Below, in pieces: positions 29,198 through 37,625 of a stretch of 64,000 bases of DNA. The notes beneath the pieces are model-generated. The model had not been told where the DNA came from. It was given only the letters and a program-made list of their open reading frames with translations, and ran no database searches. The DNA lies in the NCBI RefSeq assembly GCF_001314995.1, contig NZ_CP012938.1, positions 3,100,001 through 3,164,000 of the forward strand, written 5' to 3'. The DNA is from Bacteroides ovatus. GTDB taxonomy: Bacteria > Bacteroidota > Bacteroidia > Bacteroidales > Bacteroidaceae. Numbering within the stretch: the first letter of the stretch is position 1; every line of letters begins with the position of its first letter. Made by a program: the position numbers and the translations under genes.

Positions 29198-30574
29198 TCA
29201 TTTCTCGAACTCCCACCAATCCAGCAGGAAGAGGTTCTTCTTCTGTTGTTTGCAACCACGGAAAACGAGGTAGAGGTCGTGTACGCCACTCACCTTTTCC
29301 ACCTTTGTTTCAAACGTCTGGTAAGCGGTCTTCGTATTGTCAATGCTGAGCCTGCCAATCAACTGTCCTTCTTCGTTATCGAGGCGAATCTCAATCTCGC
29401 CGCCATAGAGGTGGCAAGATGCCGATGCTTTGAACGTTGAAGCACCTTCGACAAAATCGACACTGCGCAGACGGATGTATTCACCGTCATCGATGTTGCG
29501 CACAAAGAGGCTGTTGTGCCGGCTGCAAGGGTTGTTGTTACCTGTTTTCAGACCGAAGCCCCAAGCCATGGTTTCCGCTTCCACACGACAATAGGGATTG
29601 AAGTTCGCCACCGGACGTAGGGTACATTCGTGAAAGTAGGGAAGTTCCTGAATGGTGCCATCGGCATTGTAGGTTATCTCGGCAAGAGAAATGGAGCGTC
29701 GTTCGGCGTGCAGGTCGGTTTCCAGCCGGTAGAGGTCATAATTCTGACCGAAGCAATAAGAACGGCCTTTGTAGTCGATGATGCCGGGATGGTTACCCCG
29801 AGTGCGTTCCGTATGACCCATGATGTGACCTTTGTACTCCCACGGCCCGGTCGGGTTCTTGCTCATGGCATAGCCTATCCCTTCGGGACAACAGGTGGAA
29901 GCAAACGCCAAGTAGTAGTAATCGCCACGGCGATAGAACCACGGGCCCTCCTGGTAGTCCTCGATAGGCGGCATCTTCACGATGTCGCCCGAATAAGAGA
30001 CCATGTCTTCGTTGAGTTTCACCATATAAAGGTTGGGATTGCCCCAATACATATAAGCCTGTCCGTCGTTGTCCACATACACCGTGGGGTCGATGTCGTC
30101 CCAATGTTCGCGCTGCCACACCAACGGCTTGCCGATGGGGTCTTTGTAGGGTCCCATGGGCGAATCTGCCACCAGCACACCGATGCCATGACCATGAATG
30201 GGACAATACATATACCATTTGCCGTTACGGTGAACCACTTGGATGGCCCATGCCCCGTTGTTGCCTTGGTACCATTCAAAGTCACGGAGCGAGGCCACGA
30301 CTCCACGGTCCTGCCAGTTCACCATGTCGGTCGAAATATAAAGCAGCCAGTTCTTCATCAGGAAGCCTTGGGCATTGTCCTTATCGTGTGAAGTGAAAAG
30401 ATAAACAGTATCGTTGACTACCACCGGGGCCGGGTCGGCGGTATAGCTGGTCTGGATAATCGGCATATTAATTTCCGCCTTTGCTTGATAAGCATAGTTG
30501 TCCGAAGTCTGGGTTGGGTTTCCGCAAGCGGTGCAGATGCCCATCAACAAGGCAGCTTTCATTGTATGTTTCAT
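29198..30574 (-). CDS. GH43 alpha-L-arabinofuranosidase-like lipoprotein with CBM6
   Basis: A 458-residue lipoprotein (lipobox ICTAC, C17). GH43 propeller at about 38-320 with D47 in TADPAP, D162 in DIDPTVYVDNDG and E209 in YQEGPWFYRRGDYYYL. A CBM6 beta-sandwich at about 328-458 begins NPYCRVEAETMAWGFGLKTG and ends LLDWWEF. GH43-CBM6 proteins of this architecture are usually arabinofuranosidases acting on arabinoxylan. It is co-directional with GH97 upstream (16-base gap). Confidence 0.9.
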   Translation of the reverse strand: MKHTMKAALLMGICTACGNPTQTSDNYAYQAKAEINMPIIQTSYTADPAPVVVNDTVYLFTSHDKDNAQGFLMKNWLLYISTDMVNWQDRGVVASLRDFEWYQGNNGAWAIQVVHRNGKWYMYCPIHGHGIGVLVADSPMGPYKDPIGKPLVWQREHWDDIDPTVYVDNDGQAYMYWGNPNLYMVKLNEDMVSYSGDIVKMPPIEDYQEGPWFYRRGDYYYLAFASTCCPEGIGYAMSKNPTGPWEYKGHIMGHTERTRGNHPGIIDYKGRSYCFGQNYDLYRLETDLHAERRSISLAEITYNADGTIQELPYFHECTLRPVANFNPYCRVEAETMAWGFGLKTGNNNPCSRHNSLFVRNIDDGEYIRLRSVDFVEGASTFKASASCHLYGGEIEIRLDNEEGQLIGRLSIDNTKTAYQTFETKVEKVSGVHDLYLVFRGCKQQKKNLFLLDWWEFEK

Positions 30575-30590
30575 AAGGAGTTATAAGTTA

Positions 30591-32576
30591 TCAATTATTC
30601 AAACTGCTAATCACCAGCCCGCCATTGCAAGGGATTTCAATCTTCATCTCTTGCTTTTTGTTGACTTTAAGTTCTTTCAGCGAACCGTTTAGTAAGGTGT
30701 CATCGCTATAGAGCCGCACCTTGCTGCCAGCTTCAAACATAGGCAACCGGAGATTCAGCTTCAAAGTTTCCTTTTGGGCATTGATTCCTACCACAAACCA
30801 TTGGTCTGCATGGCGACGTGCCAGGATGACGTACTTGCCGGGATAACCATCGATGAACTTTACGTCATCCCAAGTGGTAGGCACTTGCTTCATGAAGTCG
30901 ATTGCCCAAGCAGGCGCATCCGTCAGGTTATTGGGTGCCAAGGCAAAGTGCTGCACGGCACTCTGGAAGAGTACCGCCGTGGCAAGAGCAAAGACATCAC
31001 TCGTACGGCGGTAGTTACCGCGGTCGTTACCAGCACTCCATCGCTTGTTGAGCGTACTGCCGCCAAAGTCCATGCTGCCCACCGTGTTGCGCACAAAGGG
31101 ATGGATGCAAGCGTTGAAAGCCTCCGCATCACAGGCACCCTGCCCGAAGTGGAGGTTCTCGCTCGCCAGCACCGCCTCGCTCGCCACATAACTGGGGTAC
31201 ATACGCTCCCAGCCTCTGGGAAGCGTACATCCATGGAAGATGACCAGCAATCCCATAGAAGCGGCATCGGTGAGGATGCCTTCATAAAGCCTCATCATGT
31301 CCTGCTTGTCGCCGCCGAAAAAGTCCACCTTGATACCGCGGATGCCGATACGCTTCATCCATGCCATCTCGGCAAGGCGGCTTCCTTCACCAGTATGCAT
31401 GAAGGGCGACTGGGGAGCATCGTTCCATACACCGTTGGAGTTGTACCACAGATAAATGCCTACGCCCTGCTTCTTGCCGTAGGCGGCAAGTTCAGCCATT
31501 TTTTCGCGGCCAATCCGTTTGTCCCACCAGGCATCAATCAGCACCGACTCATACCCCATGTCGGCTGCAAAGTCGATATACCGTTTCTGTTCGTCAAAAT
31601 TACAGCTGGAGTCCATTCCGATAATCCAACTCCACGTGCCCCGTCCATATAGATATTTGTCGTACCCGTTCCATGACGGCAACGGCTTGGGCTCCACAAC
31701 ATCGAACGGGATGGTTGTTTCTACAATCGGTGCCAGCGATTCACCCACGGTGATGGTGCGCCAAGGCGTGCAAGTGGGCAGGCGCATGGCAGCGGTTGCC
31801 GTGCCTGTACCGTTCTGTTCCCCTTGCTGGGGGAAGCCGATGGAGTAGATGCCTTGTCCGTTGCCCATCAACCGGCAACCCACATAGTTCCCGTCCGTAC
31901 CAGTTTCGGAAAGCAGCATCCAGCCCTTGCTACCCTGCTTGAAGAGACAGGGGAAAGTGTATCCTTCGCCCCATCCGTTCTTCCCCATCGGTTCGTCAAG
32001 CGTATAGCTCGTTTCATAGCTAGGGGAAGTGCGGGCAAAGCCGCCCATTGGTTTCGCCTGCGGGCAAAGGAAAGTCGTGGTGCCACCGGGTATGGCGAAA
32101 GCGGTCGCCTCGCCTTCCACAACCCCTACCACCGTTTTGCCCTGTGGGTATATGCGGTAGCAGAAAGCGATGTTGTTGTTACTCACCTCGAAGTTGATGT
32201 CCATCACATGCACTTTGCCCTCCTTACCCTCTCGGTTCTTCCGTTGCTGGTAGAAGGCAAAATCGCGACGGTTGGCACGATAGGCGACTACCGATTTCTT
32301 GATGTTGCGCAGTGTGTAGTCCCTTGCTACTGCCTCCGCTTCCCCAGCTTTCCAAAAGCTGATGTTGCGGGTGAAGTCTCCCAGATTGGTACGCAAGCCC
32401 AAGGGAGAATCCTTGAGGAAACACTGCCCTTTGTAGTATACATTATATATAGGTGTTCCTCCACCATTCAAGTCAATGTTGACAACCAGTTGCCCGTCCG
32501 GGCTGATAATTTGCTGCGGCTGCGCCCAGAGGAGAGCGGGCAGACAGAATAAAATACCGATTAAGAAATGTTTCAT
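30591..32576 (-). CDS. GH97 retaining alpha-galactosidase
   Basis: A 661-residue secreted protein, signal peptide to about LLWAQ. An N-terminal beta-super-sandwich leads into a TIM barrel (about 300-560). The retaining GH97 subgroup is indicated by an aspartate nucleophile D418 in RGIKVDFFGGDK and an acid/base glutamate E467 in VASEAVLAS, as in characterised retaining GH97 alpha-galactosidases. It is first in the enzyme block. The IS element starts only 34 bases upstream, so any original promoter has probably been displaced. Confidence 0.88.
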   Translation of the reverse strand: MKHFLIGILFCLPALLWAQPQQIISPDGQLVVNIDLNGGGTPIYNVYYKGQCFLKDSPLGLRTNLGDFTRNISFWKAGEAEAVARDYTLRNIKKSVVAYRANRRDFAFYQQRKNREGKEGKVHVMDINFEVSNNNIAFCYRIYPQGKTVVGVVEGEATAFAIPGGTTTFLCPQAKPMGGFARTSPSYETSYTLDEPMGKNGWGEGYTFPCLFKQGSKGWMLLSETGTDGNYVGCRLMGNGQGIYSIGFPQQGEQNGTGTATAAMRLPTCTPWRTITVGESLAPIVETTIPFDVVEPKPLPSWNGYDKYLYGRGTWSWIIGMDSSCNFDEQKRYIDFAADMGYESVLIDAWWDKRIGREKMAELAAYGKKQGVGIYLWYNSNGVWNDAPQSPFMHTGEGSRLAEMAWMKRIGIRGIKVDFFGGDKQDMMRLYEGILTDAASMGLLVIFHGCTLPRGWERMYPSYVASEAVLASENLHFGQGACDAEAFNACIHPFVRNTVGSMDFGGSTLNKRWSAGNDRGNYRRTSDVFALATAVLFQSAVQHFALAPNNLTDAPAWAIDFMKQVPTTWDDVKFIDGYPGKYVILARRHADQWFVVGINAQKETLKLNLRLPMFEAGSKVRLYSDDTLLNGSLKELKVNKKQEMKIEIPCNGGLVISSLNN

Positions 32577-32609
32577 TATGAGTTATGAATTATAAGTTAT
32601 TATCATTGC

Positions 32610-33914
32610 TGTCCCATTAAAATCTAAAATAGTTCTTTGAAATATTTGAAATTTAGTTAGTTACAGAGTTTTTTCGATTAAACGGATTTCGATTTGCACC
32701 TTTGCCTCTCTAAAAGGAGATTTGCAAATACATAAAGATAAATACGTTTTCACTCAACTAGTGTCATTCTTAGATAGGAATAAGTTTAACTACATTGTAC
32801 GCAAGTATGATGGCGACAAATATGTGAACCACTTCACTTGCTGGAATCAACAACTTGCTTTGATGTTTGGTCAACTTTCTAATCGTGAAAGTCTGCGAGA
32901 TTTAACAGTTGCGCTTGAAGCCCATCATTCCAGATGTTATCATTTAGGAATGGGTAAAAACGTATCAAAGTCATCGCTGGCACGAGCAAATCAAGATAGA
33001 GACTATCATATCTTTGAAGAATACGCTTACTGCCTGGTTAGTGAAGCACGACAAAAGCGTATCAACCATATTTTCAAACTTGGCAGTAACGTTTATGCCT
33101 TCGATTCGACAACTGTCGACTTGGGTCTTTCAGTCTTTTGGTGGGCTAAATTCCGCAAGAAGAAAGGGGGTGTCAAAGTGCATACATTATATGATGCAGA
33201 AACGCAAATCCCTGCATTCTTTCATATCACAGAAGCATCCATACACGATTCTAAAGCGATGATTGAAGTCCCTTATGAACCAGGCTCTTATTACATCTTT
33301 GACCGCGGTTATAACAACTTCAAGATGCTGTATAAGATTCATCAGATTGAAGCCTACTTCGTTGTCAGAGCAAAAAAGAATCGCCAGCACAAATCCATCA
33401 AATGGAAATGTAGGCTGCCTAAGAATGTGTTTTCAGACGCAAGTGTACTTCTGACTGGATTCTATCCTAAACAATATTATCCAGAGCCAATTAGACTGGT
33501 TAAATATTGGGATGAAGAACAAAAAAGGGAGTTCATATTCATAACCAATGCGATGCATATATCTGCACTTCAAGTTGCTGAACTTTATAAAAATCGCTGG
33601 CAGATAGAGTTGTTTTTCAAATAGCTCAAGCAGCATCTTAAAATCAAAAGATTTTGGGGTACTACAGAGAACGCTATTCGAATACAGATATATGCAGCAA
33701 TATGCACTTACTGTTTGGTGGCAATCATTCAACACGATATGAAACTGGATAGAACTACATACGAAGTGCTACAAATATTGAGCATCTCATTGACTGATAA
33801 AACTCATCTGAGAGACCTCTTTGATAAAACTAAATTTCAAAATGACAAAGAACGATTAGGACCAAATGGACCAAGTTTATTTAATTTTTAATTTGTCCCA
33901 GTTTTAATAGGACA
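32610..33914 (+). mobile_element. IS4-family insertion sequence (about 1.3 kb)
   Basis: Terminal inverted repeats are seen at 32610-32624 (TGTCCCATTAAAATC) and, reversed, at 33900-33914 (TGTCCTATTAAAACT), matching at 12 of 15 positions. They enclose one transposase frame on the plus strand. No clear target-site duplication flanks the ends, which suggests that the DNA next to the element was rearranged after insertion. The right side borders decayed gene remnants. Confidence 0.85.
32722..33891 (+). pseudogene. IS4-family transposase interrupted by in-frame TAG
   Basis: A DUF4372 N-terminal domain (QLVSFLDRNKFNYIVRKYDG) precedes an RNase-H-like DDE core: first Asp in YAFDSTTVDLG, second in YYIFDRGYNNF, Glu in RWQIELFFK. 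Directly after LFFK a TAG at 33622-33624 stops the frame where related transposases have Trp (FFKWLKQHLKIK). The same frame continues to 33891 (IKRFWGTTENAIRI). The change is a single-base TGG to TAG. No ATG is found at the N-terminus; a TTG at 32722 follows AAGGAGA. The enzyme is probably inactive unless the stop is read through. Confidence 0.85.
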
Positions 33915-34010
33915 CTAGTGATTCATTTTATATCATTATATGAATATTAATAACAAGAAGTATACCAATAACATATTAACTGCAGGCATACCTCTTATGT
34001 AAAACGAGTT

Positions 34011-34917
34011 TTATCTTACTATGCGAATGACATGTAAGTTACGAGGCCTATTTCACCACTCGTTACACTCACAATCTTAAAAGCGACTAGTTGGTCAAAA
34101 ATCATTTCAGAAAGTTTAACCGTTACATTAAACAATTTCTTCTTTTCATCAGGAGCTAATGTAATAGTCTTCTTCACATTAATATCAGAGTCTTCTTTAG
34201 CATTGCCAGCCACACACTTAACAGTTACAACCATCTCCTGTCGAGTAGTACGATTCAGTTCAACTACTATCGCATGCGTACCTACCTCGGTAGATGATAC
34301 TGGAACATCCCCCGCCAACACATTATCAAACAGAGTTTGATTTTCATTCCAACCCACCATTAAGAAAGGCTACACAGGGGAAATGCCTAAGTCTAAGCCC
34401 ATAGTCCCAGCATCTTTAGCGGGACCACTTTCTTTTAAAGTGAGATCACCATTCTCAGGGTCAGTGAACATGGGGTCAATTGAAAGATAATTTTCATCAC
34501 CTAATGCTTTGCAGAATTCGCCGACAGTAACCAAAACCTCTTCAAAATTCATACTCTTTTTATACCCTCCAGTATACCACAGATCGTCCAGAAACACATG
34601 AGTAGTATTATTATAAGCAGTTTCAATAAACAAGCCATTATCATCTGTATATTCTTTTATCCAATATAATATTATTGCAAGCTTCGTTACGCCATGATTT
34701 TATAAAAAATATGCTTACAATAATATGCAACATTGTAAGTCCAATGAAAAACGGAAGTAGCACCAGTATCATCATATTGAGCAGTTTCATAACCTACACC
34801 ATCAATATTATATCCTAAGTTCTCCTGAAACTGATTGCGTTTGCAACGTGATTCATTGAAAACGAGCAAAGCTGCGTCATATCTCACATTACGAGGACAA
34901 TGTTATCTGAACCACTG
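34011..34917 (-). pseudogene. Decayed third copy of the beta-helix lipoprotein gene
   Basis: Three broken frames match the C-terminal half of the beta-helix lipoproteins. First, near 34900-34690: SGSDNIVL, VFNESRCKRN and NIDGVGYETAQY. Next, 34633-34370: DPMFTDPENGDLTLKESGPA. Last, 34360-34011: the Calx-beta-like segment ending NLHVIRIVR with a TAA at 34011. Frameshifts and a stop interrupt it. Everything upstream of the SGSDN ladder (about 340 residues: signal peptide, BACON and half the helix) is missing. The remnant joins a plus-strand regulator fragment at about 34917-34922. Confidence 0.85.
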
Positions 34918-35140
34918 CAGCCAAGCTTTTAAGCGAGAAGAAGCACTCTATAGCCGAAGTAAATCAGGTAGGCTTTGCCGCCCCAATTATTTCTCGAAAG
35001 CTTTCCGTGAATTCTTCGGCGTGTATCCACCCGTTTATATGAAACGGGAAAGCAACGAAGAGAACACTATTCAAGAACCGCTTGAGCGTAGTAAGGAGGA
35101 TAATCTACAGAAGAAAATGGACCTTGCTGTATGTAAATAG
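34917..35140 (+). pseudogene. C-terminal fragment of an AraC/HTCS-type DNA-binding domain
   Basis: On the plus strand a frame reads AAKLLSEKKHSIAEVNQVGFA, then shifts by one base at about 34987 and continues as PNYFSKAFREFFGVYPPVYMKRE, ending at TAG 35140. This is the second helix-turn-helix of an AraC-family domain, as at the end of HTCS proteins. The rest of the regulator is absent. It is fused at its 5' side to the beta-helix remnant on the other strand, the two meeting within GCAGCC. Confidence 0.8.
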
Positions 35141-35171
35141 ATTACTCAAGAGCATAACATAAATAAAAAAA

Positions 35172-35207
35172 TGGAGATGTTCTGCATTCTATATACAGAG
35201 ACATCCC
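35172..35207. terminator. Possible bidirectional terminator hairpin
   Basis: A hairpin with arms GGAGATGTTCTG and CAGAGACATCCCC around an AT-rich loop lies between the end of the plus-strand regulator fragment and the end of GH2 on the minus strand. One internal T-A/A step is imperfect. It is preceded by a run of A's, which becomes a T-tract on the minus transcript, so it fits best as the terminator after GH2. Confidence 0.45.
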
Positions 35208-35249
35208 CGTTTGATCATTATGTAATCTGTCGCTCGCCATTCCTCACTT

Positions 35250-37610
35250 TTATTTTGTAGTAATCATCACAGAGAAAGGCTTATCAATACCTTCCACTTG
35301 TATGTCGGCACGTATGTTACCTGCTTTACGGGTGGACTGCACGGTGAGCAAAGCCTGGCCAAAATAAGTAAGTACATTATCACGGCAGAAAGAATCCACA
35401 CGCAAATCGCCCGTATCAAGTGCCTTCAGGCGTCCTTCACCGCTCACCTTCACACTTATGCGTCGGTTGTCGGTCTGCACTTTCACGCCATTTTTATCTA
35501 CAAGCGTCAGTGAAATATGACTCAAGTCCTGTCCGTCAGCCGCGATTTCCATACGGTCGGCCTCGGCCTTGAGCGATGCAGGGACACCGGCTGTCTTAAT
35601 TTCCCACTTAGCCACTTCCTTCCCTTGGTTGTAGCCCTTAGCTAAAAGTGTGCCAGGAGTATAAGGTATGTTCCATACAATAGTGTTGTTGGTATAGTTT
35701 GCAGCACGCTCACGTCCCATCAGTTTATCATTGCGATAAAGTTCCACCTCCTCACAATTGGTGGTTGTAAGCACTTCGATTACAAGTCCGTTGAACTTAC
35801 CATCAAAATTCCAATGATCCACTATCGAGGGCCACTGCCACAGGTCGCGTCCATGATCAATATCAGCGAATGGATCCTTCACCGCAATACGAACCATCGG
35901 TTCAGGATTCCACATGGCACGATGATAGGCTGCACGCGGTTTTTCGAACATACATATATCGAAAAGCCCATTAGGCCATCCTTTACTTGGCCATCCAGCT
36001 TCACCTAAATAATCTACTCCAGGCCATATAAAGCCACCGGCAATGAAATCATGAGCTGCAATTACACTCCAAGGATTAATAGGAGTATAGCTCCGTAAAT
36101 TACCTTCAGCACCACTGTAATAAGGTAATTCTTCGGAAATAAGGAAGCAACGTTCAGGGTACTTCTTGTGATCACTTATAGCACGAGCCTCAAGATAATT
36201 ATAACCAATCACATCAGTCACACCGGAGAACTTATCTTGATGATTATTTTGTGCGGCAAGCATCACTTGACGAGTTGGCTCCATCTTATGTACAAAATCT
36301 TGCAGCATAGCAGCACGTTCCACACCTTCGTCACTTTTGCTCCATGCCTCAATTAATTCATTTCCAATGCTCCAAAGAATAACACTAGGGTGATTACGAT
36401 CACGCAGCAACATATTACCTAAGTCACGTTGCCACCACTCATCAAAATAGCGAGTATAATAACTATTGCCACTCTTCCATTTATCAAAGGCCTCATCAAT
36501 TACTAAAAACCCCATACGATCACAAAGGTCCAGAAATTCTGTTGAAGGTTGGTTATGCGACATACGTAAAGCATTCACGCCATATTCCTTTAGAATTTCC
36601 AAACGACGTTCATAAGAGCGAAAAGGTACAGCTACCCCCATAGCTCCAGCATCGTGATGCAGACACATTCCTTGCAATTTTACTTGCTCGCCATTTAATA
36701 AAAAGCCACGGTTGGGATCAAACTTAACAGTACGAACACCAAAAGTAGTGTTGTAAACATCCACCGTACGTCCTCCAACCTTGACAATAGTTTCTAAGAC
36801 ATAAAGTACAGGGCTATTAGGGCTCCAAAGTTGAGGCTGAAAAATATTTATATCCTGTTTCACATCTGTTTTACCACCTGCGGCAAGATTTAGCTTTTCA
36901 CTTTTACATTTAGCTATACATTGACCTTTCGAATCTCTCACCTGTTGTAGCAGACTGACAGTCTGTTCCTTAGTGGTACTATTCTTTAAGGTAGTTACAA
37001 CTGACACCTCAGCTTCAGCTGCACTCACTTTAGGGGTGGTAACATAAGTTCCATAAGTTTCTACATGTACGCCATTAGTTACTTCAAGCCAAACATGTCG
37101 ATAAATACCTGCACCAGCATACCAACGTGGGCGACCTCCTGTGGTATTGACACGCACAGCCATGAAATTTTCTTCACCTTGCGGCTTAAGGTAAGGTGTT
37201 AGGTCATAGACAATGCTACAAAAGCCATAAGGACGATGCCCCAAATGGTGACCGTTAATGTAAACATCGCTCTGCATAAAAATACCATCGAATACGATGC
37301 GCACCTGCTTACCTCTACTACTGGCAGGCAAACTAAAACTTTTCTGATACCAGCCAATACCTTCAGGCAAATAAGCAACAGCGCCGCCCCATTTCTTGTC
37401 AAACTCTTGGCGGATATTCCAATCATGAGGAAGTTGCACCTCAACACATTCACCCTTGACAAAAGGTTTTGTTATATACCGTTCACTATCCGTAAGCGAA
37501 AATGTCCAATCGAAATCAAAGTTTAGCTGCTGCCTTGTCTCTTTTTGAGCTAAGAGATTAGCTGCAAAGCTAAACAACAAAGCAAATAGTAATGTTATTT
37601 GTTTTTTCAT
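35250..37610 (-). CDS. GH2 beta-galactosidase/related exoglycosidase
   Basis: A 786-residue secreted protein, signal peptide to about LLAQK. The GH2 N-terminal sandwich (LPHDWNIRQEF, WYQKSF), Ig-like domain and TIM barrel are all present, with acid/base Glu in SIGNELIEAW and nucleophile Glu in CFLISEELPYYSG. An additional Ig-like C-terminal domain begins about residue 600 (DUF4982-type and similar). It would remove a beta-linked galactose, glucuronic acid or arabinopyranose; the exact sugar cannot be read from the sequence. It lies 15 bases after GH115 and is the last intact gene of the second SusC operon. Confidence 0.88.
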   Translation of the reverse strand: MKKQITLLFALLFSFAANLLAQKETRQQLNFDFDWTFSLTDSERYITKPFVKGECVEVQLPHDWNIRQEFDKKWGGAVAYLPEGIGWYQKSFSLPASSRGKQVRIVFDGIFMQSDVYINGHHLGHRPYGFCSIVYDLTPYLKPQGEENFMAVRVNTTGGRPRWYAGAGIYRHVWLEVTNGVHVETYGTYVTTPKVSAAEAEVSVVTTLKNSTTKEQTVSLLQQVRDSKGQCIAKCKSEKLNLAAGGKTDVKQDINIFQPQLWSPNSPVLYVLETIVKVGGRTVDVYNTTFGVRTVKFDPNRGFLLNGEQVKLQGMCLHHDAGAMGVAVPFRSYERRLEILKEYGVNALRMSHNQPSTEFLDLCDRMGFLVIDEAFDKWKSGNSYYTRYFDEWWQRDLGNMLLRDRNHPSVILWSIGNELIEAWSKSDEGVERAAMLQDFVHKMEPTRQVMLAAQNNHQDKFSGVTDVIGYNYLEARAISDHKKYPERCFLISEELPYYSGAEGNLRSYTPINPWSVIAAHDFIAGGFIWPGVDYLGEAGWPSKGWPNGLFDICMFEKPRAAYHRAMWNPEPMVRIAVKDPFADIDHGRDLWQWPSIVDHWNFDGKFNGLVIEVLTTTNCEEVELYRNDKLMGRERAANYTNNTIVWNIPYTPGTLLAKGYNQGKEVAKWEIKTAGVPASLKAEADRMEIAADGQDLSHISLTLVDKNGVKVQTDNRRISVKVSGEGRLKALDTGDLRVDSFCRDNVLTYFGQALLTVQSTRKAGNIRADIQVEGIDKPFSVMITTK

Positions 37611-37625
37611 TTTATTATTAATATT

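Noticed and set aside
32597..33939. Target-site duplication flanking the IS element (TATCATT on both sides)
   Set aside because: The right copy is 16 bases away from the inverted repeat and the flanks do not match in register, so it is not a true duplication.
34835..35140. A single plus-strand gene of 101 codons spanning the beta-helix remnant and the regulator tail
   Set aside because: Its first third is the antisense of the beta-helix remnant, and the regulator-like part is interrupted by a one-base shift. It is a chance frame over a junction.
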